A stretch of 64,000 bases of DNA, taken from assembly GCF_014203025.1 (NCBI RefSeq), contig NZ_JACHID010000002.1, forward strand, positions 1 through 64,000, in the 5' to 3' direction. Source of the stretch: Desulfurispira natronophila. GTDB taxonomy: Bacteria; Chrysiogenota; Chrysiogenetes; Chrysiogenales; Chrysiogenaceae. The position numbers and the translations under genes are program-made. Under the pieces are notes generated by a model. That model searched no databases and was not told the origin of the DNA. It worked only from the letters and a program-made list of their open reading frames with translations. Below, piece after piece: positions 17,964 to 27,927 of this stretch. The number at the start of each line of letters is the position of its first letter. The stretch's first letter is position 1.

Positions 17964-19430
17964 ATGTCAAAAATTACCAGTCGGGAGCAGTTTCTCGCCT
18001 ACCATGAGCAGTACGGACGCTTTCTGCTGCGTTGCGATATTCCCGGCGATCTTTTTACGCCGGTTCTTATCGGCCGCATTCTCAATGCTCCGTTTATCTT
18101 TGAGTCGGTGGAGACCAAGGGAAAGTGGAGTCGCTATACGTTTATTGGTGTAGAAAAAGGAGACGAGGTCGTTGTTGATCACCAGGGCCAGCTGCTGCTG
18201 AACGGTGAGATTCTTGACCGGGAGCCACTGGAGTACCTGAACTCCCTCCTGCAGGACCGGGGTTATGGCAAAGATCCCTCACTGCCAGACTTTACAGGTG
18301 GCTATGTCGGTCATATTGGATACGACGCTGCGCGTCTTTTTGAGAAGCTTCCGCGTCATCGCCAGGATGAGCTGCAGCTACCAATGGTTCATCTTTTCGA
18401 ATTTCGCAAGTTGCTGATTATTGATAACTGGACCAGCACGGTAACCGTGCTGTTTAATCTTGCTGAAGCAGCCGAGTATGACGAAGGGCTGCGCCAAATG
18501 AATCAGCTTGTTGCTCGCCTCCAGAACGCGCCCATTGCCTATGCTCCACCTTCGGGGCAAAAGCTCAATATCGATTACCGTTTCCCTAAAGACGACTATA
18601 TGCAGAGCGTACGCCGCATTAAAGAGGATATTTATCGGGGGGAAATCATTCAGGCGGTGCTTAGTCAACGTATGAAAGTCAGCGCCCAGGTTGATCCCTT
18701 CACCGTCTATCGTGCGTTGCGGCGGGTGAACCCTTCGCCTTACACGTTTTTGCTGGACTTCGGGGACTATCGACTCATCGGATCATCGCCTGAGATGCAC
18801 CTCAAGGTGAAGGACGACAAGGCCTACTTGCGACCCATAGCCGGCACCCGCAAGATATCGGAGGATCCTCAGGAGAATGTTCGCTTGGAGCAGGAACTGC
18901 TGGCGGACAGCAAGGAGATCTCCGAGCACGTTATGCTGGTTGATTTGGCTCGCAACGATCTGGGGCGTTTCTGCCGTACTGGTTCGGTAGAAGTGACTCA
19001 ACTGATGGTGGTAGAGCACTACTCCCACGTCATGCACATGGTCTCCAATGTCAGTGGCGCCGTTGATCCCTCTACCAGTAAAGGTCTTCTGAGTATGTTA
19101 GGGGATACTTTTCCTGCAGGAACGGTCTCCGGTGCCCCCAAGATCCGCGCCATGGAAATTATTGCCGAGCATGAAGCATTGTCCCGCGGCATATACAGTG
19201 GCGTAGTGGGATACTTTGACTACGCCGGAAACATGGATACCTGTATAGCTATACGAACCCTTATTAACAAGGGGAGCGACGAGTACTATGTTCAGTCCGG
19301 CGCAGGTATTGTTGCCGAGAGCGACCCGCTGAAAGAGCATGAAGAGTGCCAGAACAAGGCCGCTGCCATGATGCGTGCCCTGGAGCTGGCCATGACCATG
19401 GAGGTAGCCCATGTTGCTGATGATCGATAA
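17964..19430 (+). CDS. trpE: Anthranilate synthase component I
   Basis: A 488-residue chorismate-using enzyme. The PIAGTRK motif (Ala rather than the Lys of PabB), SSPEMHL, DLARNDLGR and FPAGTVSGAPKIRAME identify TrpE rather than aminodeoxychorismate synthase. The N-terminal FIFESVETKGKWSRYTFIG segment is the feedback-site region. I use ATG 17964 with GGAG nine bases before it, not TTG 17949. It overlaps trpG by 20 bases, so the two subunits are coupled. The other trp genes are not here. Confidence 0.94.
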   Translation: MSKITSREQFLAYHEQYGRFLLRCDIPGDLFTPVLIGRILNAPFIFESVETKGKWSRYTFIGVEKGDEVVVDHQGQLLLNGEILDREPLEYLNSLLQDRGYGKDPSLPDFTGGYVGHIGYDAARLFEKLPRHRQDELQLPMVHLFEFRKLLIIDNWTSTVTVLFNLAEAAEYDEGLRQMNQLVARLQNAPIAYAPPSGQKLNIDYRFPKDDYMQSVRRIKEDIYRGEIIQAVLSQRMKVSAQVDPFTVYRALRRVNPSPYTFLLDFGDYRLIGSSPEMHLKVKDDKAYLRPIAGTRKISEDPQENVRLEQELLADSKEISEHVMLVDLARNDLGRFCRTGSVEVTQLMVVEHYSHVMHMVSNVSGAVDPSTSKGLLSMLGDTFPAGTVSGAPKIRAMEIIAEHEALSRGIYSGVVGYFDYAGNMDTCIAIRTLINKGSDEYYVQSGAGIVAESDPLKEHEECQNKAAAMMRALELAMTMEVAHVADDR

Positions 19431-20004
19431 TTACGACTCTTTTACCTACAATATTGTCCAGATTGTTGCCAAGTACGTTCCTACCAAGGTCGTACGACCT
19501 GATGAATTCAGCGTGGAGCAGCTGTTGGAGTTGGCACCTCAGCGCATCATTCTTTCTCCAGGGCCTTCCAGCCCGGATCTCGAAGGTCTGTGCGCCCAGG
19601 TAGTGCATCAGGCCACCGTTCCCGTACTGGGCGTTTGTCTGGGACATCAGACCATTATAGCCGCACTGGGCGGTACGGTGGAGCCTTCCGGCAATGTTTT
19701 TCACGGCAAAAGCACGAGCATCACCCACGATGAGAGTTTTCTTTTTCGTGCTATTCCCCAAAACATCAAGGTGGGGCGTTATCACTCATTGGTGGGCCGA
19801 GCTCCCTTACCTTCGGAGTTGCGCATTACTGCCAGTACCGCTGACGGTACCATCATGGCTATTGAGCACGTTAGTCGACCTCTATACGGCATTCAGTTTC
19901 ATCCGGAAAGTATCCTGAGTCAATATGGCGAAGATATACTGTGTAACTTTCTTGAAGTGACGCGGAGAGATGGAGCGGATCACCACATTCCCCTGGCAGT
20001 GTGA
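19411..20004 (+). CDS. trpG: Anthranilate synthase component II (glutamine amidotransferase)
   Basis: A 197-residue class I amidotransferase supplying ammonia to TrpE. MIDNYDSFTYNIVQ, the oxyanion LSPGPSSP, the nucleophile Cys in GVCLGHQ and the HPES His-Glu pair are all present. The GGAGG ribosome site lies inside the end of trpE. In many bacteria this subunit also serves folate synthesis as PabA. No pabB is nearby. Confidence 0.94.
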   Translation: MLLMIDNYDSFTYNIVQIVAKYVPTKVVRPDEFSVEQLLELAPQRIILSPGPSSPDLEGLCAQVVHQATVPVLGVCLGHQTIIAALGGTVEPSGNVFHGKSTSITHDESFLFRAIPQNIKVGRYHSLVGRAPLPSELRITASTADGTIMAIEHVSRPLYGIQFHPESILSQYGEDILCNFLEVTRRDGADHHIPLAV

Positions 20005-20315
20005 GCGCAGGGGGGAAGCCTGTACTTTTTCAAAGGTTCATGAAACACCTGGTGCCAGTAGCCTTGCGGGTTTTGCTGGACAGGCCTCACACTCGTTGGG
20101 TGGGCCAGGGGGGAACGCTCTCTTTCAGGCTCTGCACTGCGTGTTGCCTCAGCCGGTAGTTTCGTGGAACGCGGTATGGCACCAGCGGCAAACCCAGCCA
20201 TTGATGATGCTTGTTTGTCGCCCCAACTTCAGGCAAAGAGACGAGTGTAAAGATGGCAGGTTTGAGCGAACGGAAATTTTGATATTAACACGCAACCAGA
20301 AAACGTGGAGTTGTC
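20005..20315. other. Intergenic region trpG / histidine kinase
   Basis: 311 bases without a convincing gene. An open frame spans it but has no family match and overlaps both neighbours. TTTGAG (20261-20266) and TATTAA (20283-20288) with a 16-base spacer form a possible promoter for the kinase. A short CCCCTG/CAGGGG stem at the trpG stop has no T-run. Confidence 0.4.
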
Positions 20316-21482
20316 ATGAGCGATACACCCATTCTGCCTGAGCCAGCTCCGGCCCGACGTGTAGACTCTCAAACCGTAGAGCGTCAGTTTCAGGCAGTAC
20401 TCAGCTACCACAAGAGCGATACATTCCTGGATGCTTTTTCGCAACCCCTGCTGGTGCTGAACGAGACTCGGCAGATTGTGTTTTGTAATTTGGCTTTCAT
20501 GGAGCTTGTTGGGGAGTATGACCGTCAGCAGGTTCGGGGGAAGCGGCCTGGAGATATTCTGGGCTGTACCAGAGCGGTGGGGCAAAGCGAAGACTGTGGC
20601 ACCAGTCAGCATTGTCGTACTTGTGGTGCCCTCAGTGCTATTTTGGAGAGCCTGGATGGGCAGCCTTGTTATCACGAATGTTTGCTCAACCGCTTCGATG
20701 GCCACCAGGAGGAATCGCTGGAAATCGGAGTGACTGCTCGCCCTTTGCTCATTGACAATGAAGACTACGCCGTCATTACTCTCACTAATATCAGCGGTGA
20801 AAAGCGGCGCCAGAGTCTGGAGCGCATCTTTTTTCACGATATCCTTAATACCGCTGGCAGCCTGCAGGGGTATACCGACATATTGGCAGAACATCTCAGG
20901 GAGCTCAAACTGAGCTCTGAGGATGGTGTTGATCCCGGCAGGGTAGTCAGTACTCTGCAAGTTATCGCCCGTCAGCTTATTGATGAAATTCGTGAGCAGC
21001 AGGATCTATTGCTGGCAGAGAATAATCAGCTGGAGGTCCAGCGGGAGCCGGTCTCTTCTCTTGCCATTCTCACTGTTGTCGTTGGCCAGTACCTGGGGCA
21101 GCGTATTGCTGATAAGCGCACTATTAAAATTGACCCAGAGTCCCCGGATATTTCCTTTACTTCCAGCTCTTTGTTGTTGCGACGTGTCCTTGGCAACATG
21201 TTGAAGAATGCCCTGGAGGCGTCCCGCGAAGGACAGACGGTGAGAGTTGGCTGTCGCATCCTTGAGGGTGAGGTGGAGTTCTGGGTCCATAATGAGAGTG
21301 TCATATCGCCAGAAGTGCAGCTGCAGGTTTTCCAGCGCAGCTTCTCCACCAAGGGAAAGGAGCGGGGGCTCGGAACCTACAGTATGAAACTGATTACCGA
21401 ACGCTATCTGGGTGGCACTGTCACCTTTGATGTCTGCGCCAAAACTGGCACTACTTTTCGAGCCCGCTATCCTTGTCGTTGA
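20316..21482 (+). CDS. Cytosolic PAS-histidine kinase with Cys-rich sensor
   Basis: A 388-residue sensor kinase with no transmembrane helix. A PAS domain (about 40-160) contains a Cys cluster: GCTRAV, EDCGTSQHCRTCGA, QPCYHEC. A HisKA-like segment follows with the phospho-acceptor H174 in FFHDILNTAG, then a HATPase domain with the N-box NMLKNALEA and glycine loop KGKERGLGTYSMK. The Cys-rich PAS recalls a family seen in delta-type sulfur and metal reducers, where it may hold a metal or heme-like ligand. No response regulator is adjacent: the next gene is pstS behind its own promoter. The partner is unknown. Confidence 0.85.
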   Translation: MSDTPILPEPAPARRVDSQTVERQFQAVLSYHKSDTFLDAFSQPLLVLNETRQIVFCNLAFMELVGEYDRQQVRGKRPGDILGCTRAVGQSEDCGTSQHCRTCGALSAILESLDGQPCYHECLLNRFDGHQEESLEIGVTARPLLIDNEDYAVITLTNISGEKRRQSLERIFFHDILNTAGSLQGYTDILAEHLRELKLSSEDGVDPGRVVSTLQVIARQLIDEIREQQDLLLAENNQLEVQREPVSSLAILTVVVGQYLGQRIADKRTIKIDPESPDISFTSSSLLLRRVLGNMLKNALEASREGQTVRVGCRILEGEVEFWVHNESVISPEVQLQVFQRSFSTKGKERGLGTYSMKLITERYLGGTVTFDVCAKTGTTFRARYPCR

Positions 21483-21731
21483 CGACGCTGGCAGGGCTGC
21501 TCACCGATAAGTTTCCTGCTGATGTCTGCCCCATGCACCGTATCAAGGCTAAAGGTTTGTAATTCGAATTTTCCCAAGTGTAGCTTTTCTATGAAAGCAC
21601 AGAATGTTTTTTTTGCAGTAATCCCATTGGGAGTGCTGCTGAAAAAAGCTGTTCACAAAGCTATTTTGAACTTCTCATCTTATGGGCTGAAATTAATTGC
21701 CCCACAGTGCCCCCCCTTCATTTTTGCACAT
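21483..21731. other. Upstream region between kinase and pst locus
   Basis: About 250 AT-richer bases without a gene. A run of eight T at about 21607-21614 precedes an imperfect stem (GCAGTAATCCC / GGGAGTGCTGC), but in the wrong order for a plus-strand terminator. No convincing terminator for the kinase gene is seen. Confidence 0.35.
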
Positions 21732-21785
21732 TTTACATCTTCTTGACATTTACCGGAAGGTTCCTTGACGGAGCGCCCGTATTAT
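21732..21785 (+). promoter_or_regulatory. Pho-box-like repeats and -10 element before pstS
   Basis: Three 7-base direct repeats are phased on an 11-base helical unit: TTTACAT (21732-21738), TTGACAT (21743-21749) and TTGACGG (21765-21771, 22 bases further). A TATTAT -10 lies at 21780-21785. PhoB-type activators bind 11-base-spaced repeats that replace the -35, ending about 10 bases before the -10. The phoB-phoR pair at the end of the locus fits such control. Assignment is inferred from pattern and context. Confidence 0.5.
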
Positions 21786-21848
21786 CCAAGCTGTGTTTGA
21801 AGTTATCACATCCACTTGCCTGGAAATTACTGTAAGGAGACGATCCGT

Positions 21849-22826
21849 ATGAAGTTCCCCCGTCTGTCAAAGAAGCTTGCTGCCATCATGGCGTGTGCCA
21901 CGGTCATGGTGGGCACAGCCACAGCCAATGTTGATCCCAATCTGCCGGAATATCGCGAAACTCGCGGCATATCCGGCAACCTCTCCAGTATTGGCTCTGA
22001 CACTCTCAACAACCTGATGACCCTTTGGGCGGAAGAATTTCAGGGTTTCTACCCCAACGTCAATGTTCAGATTCAGGGTGCCGGCACCGGCACGGCTCCT
22101 CCAGCTCTGACAGAGGGCACGGCCAACTTCGGCCCCATGAGTCGTGGCATTCGCGACACTGAGCAGGCAGCTTTTGAGCAGCGTCACGGCTATGCTCCGA
22201 CCCTGGTTCCCGTTGCCATTGACATGATTGCCGTCTTTGTCAACAAGGACAACCCCATTGAAGGCCTGTCCATCCCACAGGTAGACGCCATTTTCTCCTC
22301 TACCGGACGCTGCGGTCTTGACCAGGATATCACCCGCTGGGGCCAGGTTGGTCTTTCCGGCGCCTGGGCCAATCGTGACATCACCCTCTACAGTCGTAAC
22401 GCCGTTTCCGGTACCTATGGCTACTTCCGCCAGCATGCCCTTTGTGACGGCGATTTCCGCGACAGCATCAACGAACAGCCAGGCTCAGCCTCAGTTGTTC
22501 AGGGGGTTACCGAGTCCATCAACGGTATCGGCTACTCAGGTATTGGATACCGCACCTCTGGTGTGCGTGTCGTTCCCCTTGCCCGTGAGCATGGTGGCTC
22601 CTTTGCCGAGGCAACTGCCGAAAACGCTGCCAGTGGTGACTATCCCTTGGCCCGTTACCTTTACGTTGCTGTGAACAAGCACCCCAACCGTGGTCTTGCT
22701 CCTCTTGAGCGCGAATTCCTGAAGATGGTGCTGTCCAAGCCCGGCCAGGAGGTTGTAGACCGCGACGGCTTTGTCCCCCTGCCTGAGTCCGTAGCCAAGC
22801 GTATTCGCGAGGATATTGGACTCTGA
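21849..22826 (+). CDS. pstS: Phosphate ABC transporter, periplasmic binding protein
   Basis: A 325-residue secreted phosphate-binding protein. A signal peptide ([14 protein letters not shown], cleavage near ATA-NV) is followed by the PBP-like fold. Phosphate-contact motifs are GSDTLNNLM near the N-terminus, the [23 protein letters not shown] loop region, and [12 protein letters not shown]. It has the variant seen in Pseudomonas-type PstS rather than the short E. coli form. AAGGAGA precedes ATG 21849. A long hairpin follows the stop, so the message may be trimmed to give more PstS than permease. Confidence 0.93.
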   Translation: MKFPRLSKKLAAIMACATVMVGTATANVDPNLPEYRETRGISGNLSSIGSDTLNNLMTLWAEEFQGFYPNVNVQIQGAGTGTAPPALTEGTANFGPMSRGIRDTEQAAFEQRHGYAPTLVPVAIDMIAVFVNKDNPIEGLSIPQVDAIFSSTGRCGLDQDITRWGQVGLSGAWANRDITLYSRNAVSGTYGYFRQHALCDGDFRDSINEQPGSASVVQGVTESINGIGYSGIGYRTSGVRVVPLAREHGGSFAEATAENAASGDYPLARYLYVAVNKHPNRGLAPLEREFLKMVLSKPGQEVVDRDGFVPLPESVAKRIREDIGL

Positions 22827-22863
22827 GAATGACCGCCTTCCTGACCATGTGAATGAGATAAGT

Positions 22864-22897
22864 GGAGCCGCTGCAATCGTCAGATTGTGGCGGTTCC
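22864..22897 (+). repeat. Intercistronic hairpin between pstS and pstC
   Basis: A 15-bp stem (GGAGCCGCTGCAATC at 22864-22878 pairing with GATTGTGGCGGTTCC at 22883-22897, including three G-T pairs) has a GTCA loop. No T-run follows, so it is not a standard terminator. Comparable hairpins after binding-protein genes protect the upstream message from exonucleases and set subunit ratios. Confidence 0.6.
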
Positions 22898-23045
22898 GAC
22901 GTAATAGTCCAGGCAAGAAACACCTATCTTCTTATTGTAAAAGGGTTGTAATGAAAATGTATAGTGCAACTGCAGCGCGAACCCGAATGTGTGTGTATTT
23001 TTTTCGAACTGATCTGCCATTTTTGGCTGCAAGCGGGAGGTCAGC

Positions 23046-25313
23046 ATGAGTTCAAATATGACCGAGGGCATTCTGCCCGGTGTGGATAAGCGACGTAAAC
23101 TGCGCCAGTGGCGCAACGTCAAGGACCACTTCACCCGCTTCAGTGTTGGACTGGGAGGGTACAGTGTCATCGGTGCCCTGGCGCTGATCTTTATCTTTCT
23201 CTTTATTGAGGTGGCCCCCCTGCTGCGCTCTGCTGATATCAGCCACAAGGTGAGTTATGATGTACCCGGCGCCGGTGAGGACATGACCCTTGTCAGCGCG
23301 GTGGAGAGGCACCGGGAGGTGGGCGTGCGCATGAGCGCCTCCGGTCGGGTTGTCTTTTTCGATCCGGACAGTGGCGAAATAAAGTCAGAGCACTTTCTCA
23401 ATATTGACAGTAACCGAACTGTGACCAGCTTCAATCGCGCTGAGGAGCGTACCGGCCTGGTTGCTTACGGTCTTGATAATGGCACCGCCATAGTGGTGCG
23501 CCATGACTACGATATCACCTACCCCGATGATCAGCGTCTGGTGACACCCAAGTTAGACTTCTCCCTTGGTGAAGAGCCGGTTACGGTGGACAGCAACGGC
23601 GAGGCCCTGGAGGTTCTTGCCATACAGGAGGGCTCACGGGGTACCGCCATTGCGGGTTACACCGCTGATGGCCGCCTGCTGCTGGTCATCTACAGCACGC
23701 GCACCAACTTCATGACCGGCGAAGTGTCGGTTAACCGCAACGCCTACGAGGTGGAGGCGCCTGGAGCAGCTGTTACCGGAATCCTGATCGATAACAGTAT
23801 GCAGCGCATGTATGTGGGTGATGAAGAGGGATATGTTCACTACTATGATATCTCGGTTCCCTCCCAGGCCAGTCTGCAGGACAGCACCCGGGTGACCACG
23901 GACGGTAACTACGTCAGCTCCATGGCCTTTTTGCTGGGCACTGTGTCCATCATTGTGGGCGGTTCCGACGGCAGCGTGAGCCAGTGGTTCCTAGTGCGGG
24001 ACGAGGAGAATAAGCGCAATCTTACCAAGATTCGCTCCTTTGAGCCCCATGGGGCGGCGGTAAACCTCATAACCGCAGAGCATGCGCGCAAGGGGTTTGC
24101 TACCGCCGATGTGGATGGAACCATGAAGCTGCACTACGCCACATCAGAGCGTACGCTTCTGACAAAACAGATCAGCGATGTCCCCCTGACAGCTATCGGC
24201 ATGTCTCCCCGCAACGACAGCTTCATTGCGGTGGACAGCGCCAATCAGCTGCACTATTACGATTTACGCAACCCTCACCCCCAGGTCTCCCTGAGGGCCC
24301 TCTGGGGAAAAATATGGTACGAGGGCCGGGGAGAGGATAGCTACACCTGGCAGTCTTCATCGGCAACAGATGAATTTGAGTCCAAGTTCAGCCTGGTTCC
24401 CATGACGGTGGGAACCATCAAGGCTGCCTTTTACGCCATGCTCTTTGCCGTGCCCCTGGCCATCATGGGGGCCATTTACACGGCCTATTTCATGAGTCCC
24501 CGCATGCGCGCCCTGGTGAAACCGCTGTTGGAGATCATGGAAGCGCTTCCCACAGTTATCCTGGGTTTTCTGGCCGGGTTGTGGCTGGCTCCCTTTATCG
24601 AAAACAACCTGCCCTCTGTATTCTCCATTCTGATCGTCATGCCGCTGGCCATGCTGGCATTTGCCTTCTTCTGGAGCTGGATAAGACCCCGTGTCTCCCA
24701 CATCATCCCCGATGGCTGGGAAGGAGCCCTGCTCATTCCCGTGGCCATTGCGGCCGGATGGGCCTGTGTCAGCATCAGCCCTTTTATCGAGATATGGTTC
24801 TTCGATGGAAGCATGCGCCAGTGGCTCACTGATACCGGTTACACCTACGATCAGCGCAACGCCCTGGTGGTGGGGATTGCCATGGGCTTTGCCGTTATTC
24901 CCACCATATTCTCCATTGCCGAAGATGCCATATTCACTGTTCCCAAGCACCTCACCCAGGGGTCGCTGGCCCTTGGGGCCACACCGTGGCAGACCATGAC
25001 CAAAGTGGTGCTGCTGACAGCCAGCCCCGGCATCTTCTCCGCCATTATGATCGGCCTGGGGCGAGCCGTTGGTGAGACCATGATCGTGCTTATGGCCACG
25101 GGTAATTCACCGGTAATCAACTTCAATATCTTTGAAGGCATGCGTACCCTCTCGGCCAACATCGCCGTGGAGATGGGTGAAACCGCTGTGGGCAGCACCC
25201 ACTACCGCATACTCTATCTCTCCGGCTTGGTGCTGTTTGCCCTGACATTTTTCGTCAACACGATTGCTGAGTTGGTGCGGCAGAACCTGCGCCGACGCTA
25301 CGCGTCACTCTAA
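23046..25313 (+). CDS. pstC: Phosphate ABC transporter permease PstC, with large N-terminal insert
   Basis: A 755-residue inner-membrane permease, over twice the size of E. coli PstC. After TM1 (about 36-58) comes a region of nearly 400 residues rich in short beta-strands with propeller-like blade repeats (GTAIAGYTADGRLLLV, MQRMYVGDEEGYVHYYD, VSIIVGGSDGSVSQWF). The permease core follows, with the MSPRMRALVKP and EALPTVILGFLAG segments and the EAA loop ([18 protein letters not shown]). Pseudomonas PstC has a similar enlargement. The start ATG 23046 has a GGGAGGT site. It is followed after 12 bases by pstA. Confidence 0.92.
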   Translation: MSSNMTEGILPGVDKRRKLRQWRNVKDHFTRFSVGLGGYSVIGALALIFIFLFIEVAPLLRSADISHKVSYDVPGAGEDMTLVSAVERHREVGVRMSASGRVVFFDPDSGEIKSEHFLNIDSNRTVTSFNRAEERTGLVAYGLDNGTAIVVRHDYDITYPDDQRLVTPKLDFSLGEEPVTVDSNGEALEVLAIQEGSRGTAIAGYTADGRLLLVIYSTRTNFMTGEVSVNRNAYEVEAPGAAVTGILIDNSMQRMYVGDEEGYVHYYDISVPSQASLQDSTRVTTDGNYVSSMAFLLGTVSIIVGGSDGSVSQWFLVRDEENKRNLTKIRSFEPHGAAVNLITAEHARKGFATADVDGTMKLHYATSERTLLTKQISDVPLTAIGMSPRNDSFIAVDSANQLHYYDLRNPHPQVSLRALWGKIWYEGRGEDSYTWQSSSATDEFESKFSLVPMTVGTIKAAFYAMLFAVPLAIMGAIYTAYFMSPRMRALVKPLLEIMEALPTVILGFLAGLWLAPFIENNLPSVFSILIVMPLAMLAFAFFWSWIRPRVSHIIPDGWEGALLIPVAIAAGWACVSISPFIEIWFFDGSMRQWLTDTGYTYDQRNALVVGIAMGFAVIPTIFSIAEDAIFTVPKHLTQGSLALGATPWQTMTKVVLLTASPGIFSAIMIGLGRAVGETMIVLMATGNSPVINFNIFEGMRTLSANIAVEMGETAVGSTHYRILYLSGLVLFALTFFVNTIAELVRQNLRRRYASL

Positions 25314-25325
25314 GGGGGCTGTGCA

Positions 25326-26996
25326 ATGAAAAAATGGTTTAACAGTGGTACCCCCTGGGTATGGCTCAATGCGGGTGCTGTAACACTCTGTATAATAATG
25401 GTGGTAGGCCTGTTGAGTCTTATTGCCGTGCGGGGTTTTTCCCACTTTTGGCCTGCTACCGTCTATGAATTCACTTATCATCAGCCCGACGGCGAAGTCA
25501 TTACGGTTATCGGCGAACTTACCCGCTCGGAAGTGCAGACCGCTGTGCGCATGCGGGAAGCGGGCCACGATATCCCCGCTGATATGGAGCTGGTGGAACG
25601 TCACCTGTTCAAGCAGGGCAACCGGGATCTTACCCGTCGCGACTTCATGTGGTATCACGACCATCTGATGGAAGATAAACATGCTCCTGCTGACATCCTG
25701 GTCCTTGAGCGCTGGGAGTGGGGGGACTTTTACGGCCGCTTGCTGCAGGTAAAGGAGAACGGTGAAGTTATTGCCGACCAGGGTGAGACCATGTGGGATG
25801 AGTTTCGTCAGCGTCTGTCCCGCAGCCAGGAGCTTTCTGCCCGCATCAATCAGCTTGAGCGCTACGATATTGGCAGCGTCAACCAACGCATGGAGCAGGT
25901 TCGCCTGGATGAGCGTCGCATGGAGCTGCGCCAGGAAGCTATGAGCCCAGATGAAGCCGAGCAGGAGCAAATGCGAGTGGCAGCTCTTCGCCAGTCCCTG
26001 GACGATGAGTATGCCGAACTCTACGACTACCTGCTGCAGCTGCGCCAGCAGAACTTGCGCGACAGCATTGTGGCCCGCACCATGGAAGGCACTGAAGTGA
26101 CCATACCCATGGCCAATATTGTACGTGCCTACCAGCCGAATGCCATGACCACATGGGAAAAGATGAAGCACTACGCAGAGGAGTTTAAGGACTTCATTAC
26201 CGGCTATCCCCGCGAGGCCAATACCGAAGGAGGAATCCTGCCGGCCATATTCGGCACAGTGCTCATGGTCATCATCATGTCCATAGTGGTGACGCCCTTT
26301 GGCGTGCTGGCCGCCATCTACCTGCGCGAATACGCCAAACAGGGGCCCATAGTGCGTACCATCCGCATAGCCGTCAACAACCTGGCGGGGGTTCCCTCAA
26401 TTGTCTTTGGGGTATTTGGACTGGGCTTCTTTGTCTACTTCCTGGGCGGCAATATCGACCGCATTTTCTATCCAGAAGCCCTCCCCTCTCCCACCTTCGG
26501 GACGCCGGCGCTTATCTGGGCATCCCTGACCCTGGCTCTGTTGACCCTGCCAGTCGTGATCGTCTCCACCGAAGAGGGTCTGACCCGCATACCCAGCAGC
26601 ATTCGTAACGGCAGCCTGGCCTTGGGAGCCACCAAGTCGGAGACTCTCTGGAAGGTGATCGTGCCCCTTTCCGCCCCGGCCATGATGACCGGTCTGATTC
26701 TGGCGGTTGCCCGTGCCGCGGGTGAAGTGGCTCCCCTGATGCTGGTGGGGGTGGTCAAGCTGGCACCCAATCTGCCTATTGACGGCAATCCGCCTTTCAT
26801 TCACCTGGAGCGTCAGTTTATGCACCTTGGCTTCCACATCTACGATGTGGGTTTCCAGAGTCCCAATGTGGAGGCAGCCCGGCCACTGGTCTACGCCACT
26901 GCTTTGACGCTGGTAATTATCATCGTCGCCCTGAATCTGACTGCCATCAGCATTCGCAACTATCTGCGGGAGAAGTATCGCAGTGAAAGCGATTGA
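25326..26996 (+). CDS. pstA: Phosphate ABC transporter permease PstA, extended form
   Basis: A 556-residue permease with TM1 (about 12-34) and a DUF3333-like segment of some 250 residues. That segment contains a highly charged coiled-coil part ([18 protein letters not shown] and EEAEQ-type heptads). The six-helix permease core starts near 295: [43 protein letters not shown] (EAA loop) and [10 protein letters not shown]. The long soluble segment parallels that in PstC, so both are expected to project domains on the same side. It is tightly coupled to pstB. Confidence 0.93.
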   Translation: MKKWFNSGTPWVWLNAGAVTLCIIMVVGLLSLIAVRGFSHFWPATVYEFTYHQPDGEVITVIGELTRSEVQTAVRMREAGHDIPADMELVERHLFKQGNRDLTRRDFMWYHDHLMEDKHAPADILVLERWEWGDFYGRLLQVKENGEVIADQGETMWDEFRQRLSRSQELSARINQLERYDIGSVNQRMEQVRLDERRMELRQEAMSPDEAEQEQMRVAALRQSLDDEYAELYDYLLQLRQQNLRDSIVARTMEGTEVTIPMANIVRAYQPNAMTTWEKMKHYAEEFKDFITGYPREANTEGGILPAIFGTVLMVIIMSIVVTPFGVLAAIYLREYAKQGPIVRTIRIAVNNLAGVPSIVFGVFGLGFFVYFLGGNIDRIFYPEALPSPTFGTPALIWASLTLALLTLPVVIVSTEEGLTRIPSSIRNGSLALGATKSETLWKVIVPLSAPAMMTGLILAVARAAGEVAPLMLVGVVKLAPNLPIDGNPPFIHLERQFMHLGFHIYDVGFQSPNVEAARPLVYATALTLVIIIVALNLTAISIRNYLREKYRSESD

Positions 26997-27067
26997 TGTT
27001 GCCACAGCACGAAGCCGGAAGCCTTCCGCTTGCCTACCCAAGCCCAATATACAAAGAGGATAAGCAC

Positions 27068-27913
27068 ATGAGTGAAACCACAGGTGGCTTCAACCACACC
27101 ATCAGTACCGACATACTCAGAGACAGCAGCAGTGGTGAAAACAGAACCCTCAAAGACGAGCAGATCACCATCCAGGTGCGTGACCTCAAGCTCTACTACG
27201 GTAATGACATTGCCCTGAAAAACATCTCCATGGATATTCCCCGCAACCGGGTCACGGCATTTATCGGCCCCAGTGGCTGTGGCAAGTCGACCCTGCTGCG
27301 CTGCTTCAACCGCATGAATGACCTGATTGACACCTGTCGCATTGAAGGTAGCATCACCATGGATGGAGAGGATATTTACCGCAAGCAGGTCGATGTGGCC
27401 GAGCTGCGCCGCAAAGTGGGGATGGTCTTTCAAAAGCCTAACCCCTTCCCCAAGTCCATCTACGAAAATGTCGCCTATGGATTGCGTTTGCAGGGAGTTC
27501 GCAAACGCTCCTATCTTGACGAAGTAGTGGAAAAGTCCTTGCGTCGCGCAGCCCTGTGGGACGAGGTAAAGGATCGCCTGAAAGAGAATGCCTTTGGACT
27601 CTCCGGTGGTCAGCAGCAGCGCCTGGTTATTGCCCGGGCCATTGCCATTCAGCCGGAGGTAATCCTCCTGGACGAGCCCGCATCGGCACTGGACCCAATC
27701 TCCACCGCCAAAATCGAGGAGCTCATTTATGAGCTGCGCGATGAGTACACTATTCTCATTGTCACCCACAATATGCAGCAGGCAGCTCGTGTCTCCTACT
27801 ACACCGCCTTTTTGCACATGGGCGAGGTTGTTGAGTACGGCAACACCGCCACGCTCTTTACCAACCCCCAGAAAAAGCAGACAGAAGACTATATTACCGG
27901 GCGCTACGGTTAA
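27068..27913 (+). CDS. pstB: Phosphate ABC transporter ATP-binding protein
   Basis: A 281-residue ABC ATPase. Walker A is GPSGCGKST, the Q-loop is [15 protein letters not shown] (PstB-specific), the signature is LSGGQQQRL, Walker B is [12 protein letters not shown] and the switch His is in VTHNMQQA. I take ATG 27068 behind AGAGGA rather than an upstream TTG at 26993. About 35 residues precede the ABC core, longer than E. coli PstB. It powers PstC-PstA and passes phosphate status to PhoU/PhoR. Confidence 0.96.
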   Translation: MSETTGGFNHTISTDILRDSSSGENRTLKDEQITIQVRDLKLYYGNDIALKNISMDIPRNRVTAFIGPSGCGKSTLLRCFNRMNDLIDTCRIEGSITMDGEDIYRKQVDVAELRRKVGMVFQKPNPFPKSIYENVAYGLRLQGVRKRSYLDEVVEKSLRRAALWDEVKDRLKENAFGLSGGQQQRLVIARAIAIQPEVILLDEPASALDPISTAKIEELIYELRDEYTILIVTHNMQQAARVSYYTAFLHMGEVVEYGNTATLFTNPQKKQTEDYITGRYG

Positions 27914-27927
27914 AAAGGAGCTGTTGC

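Noticed and set aside
19970-20341. 123-residue open frame between trpG and the histidine kinase
   Set aside because: It overlaps both neighbours, has no family match and no ribosome site.
24357-24950. Long antisense frames in the pst permease genes
   Set aside because: They are low-complexity shadows of GC-rich coding sequence, without ribosome sites or family matches.
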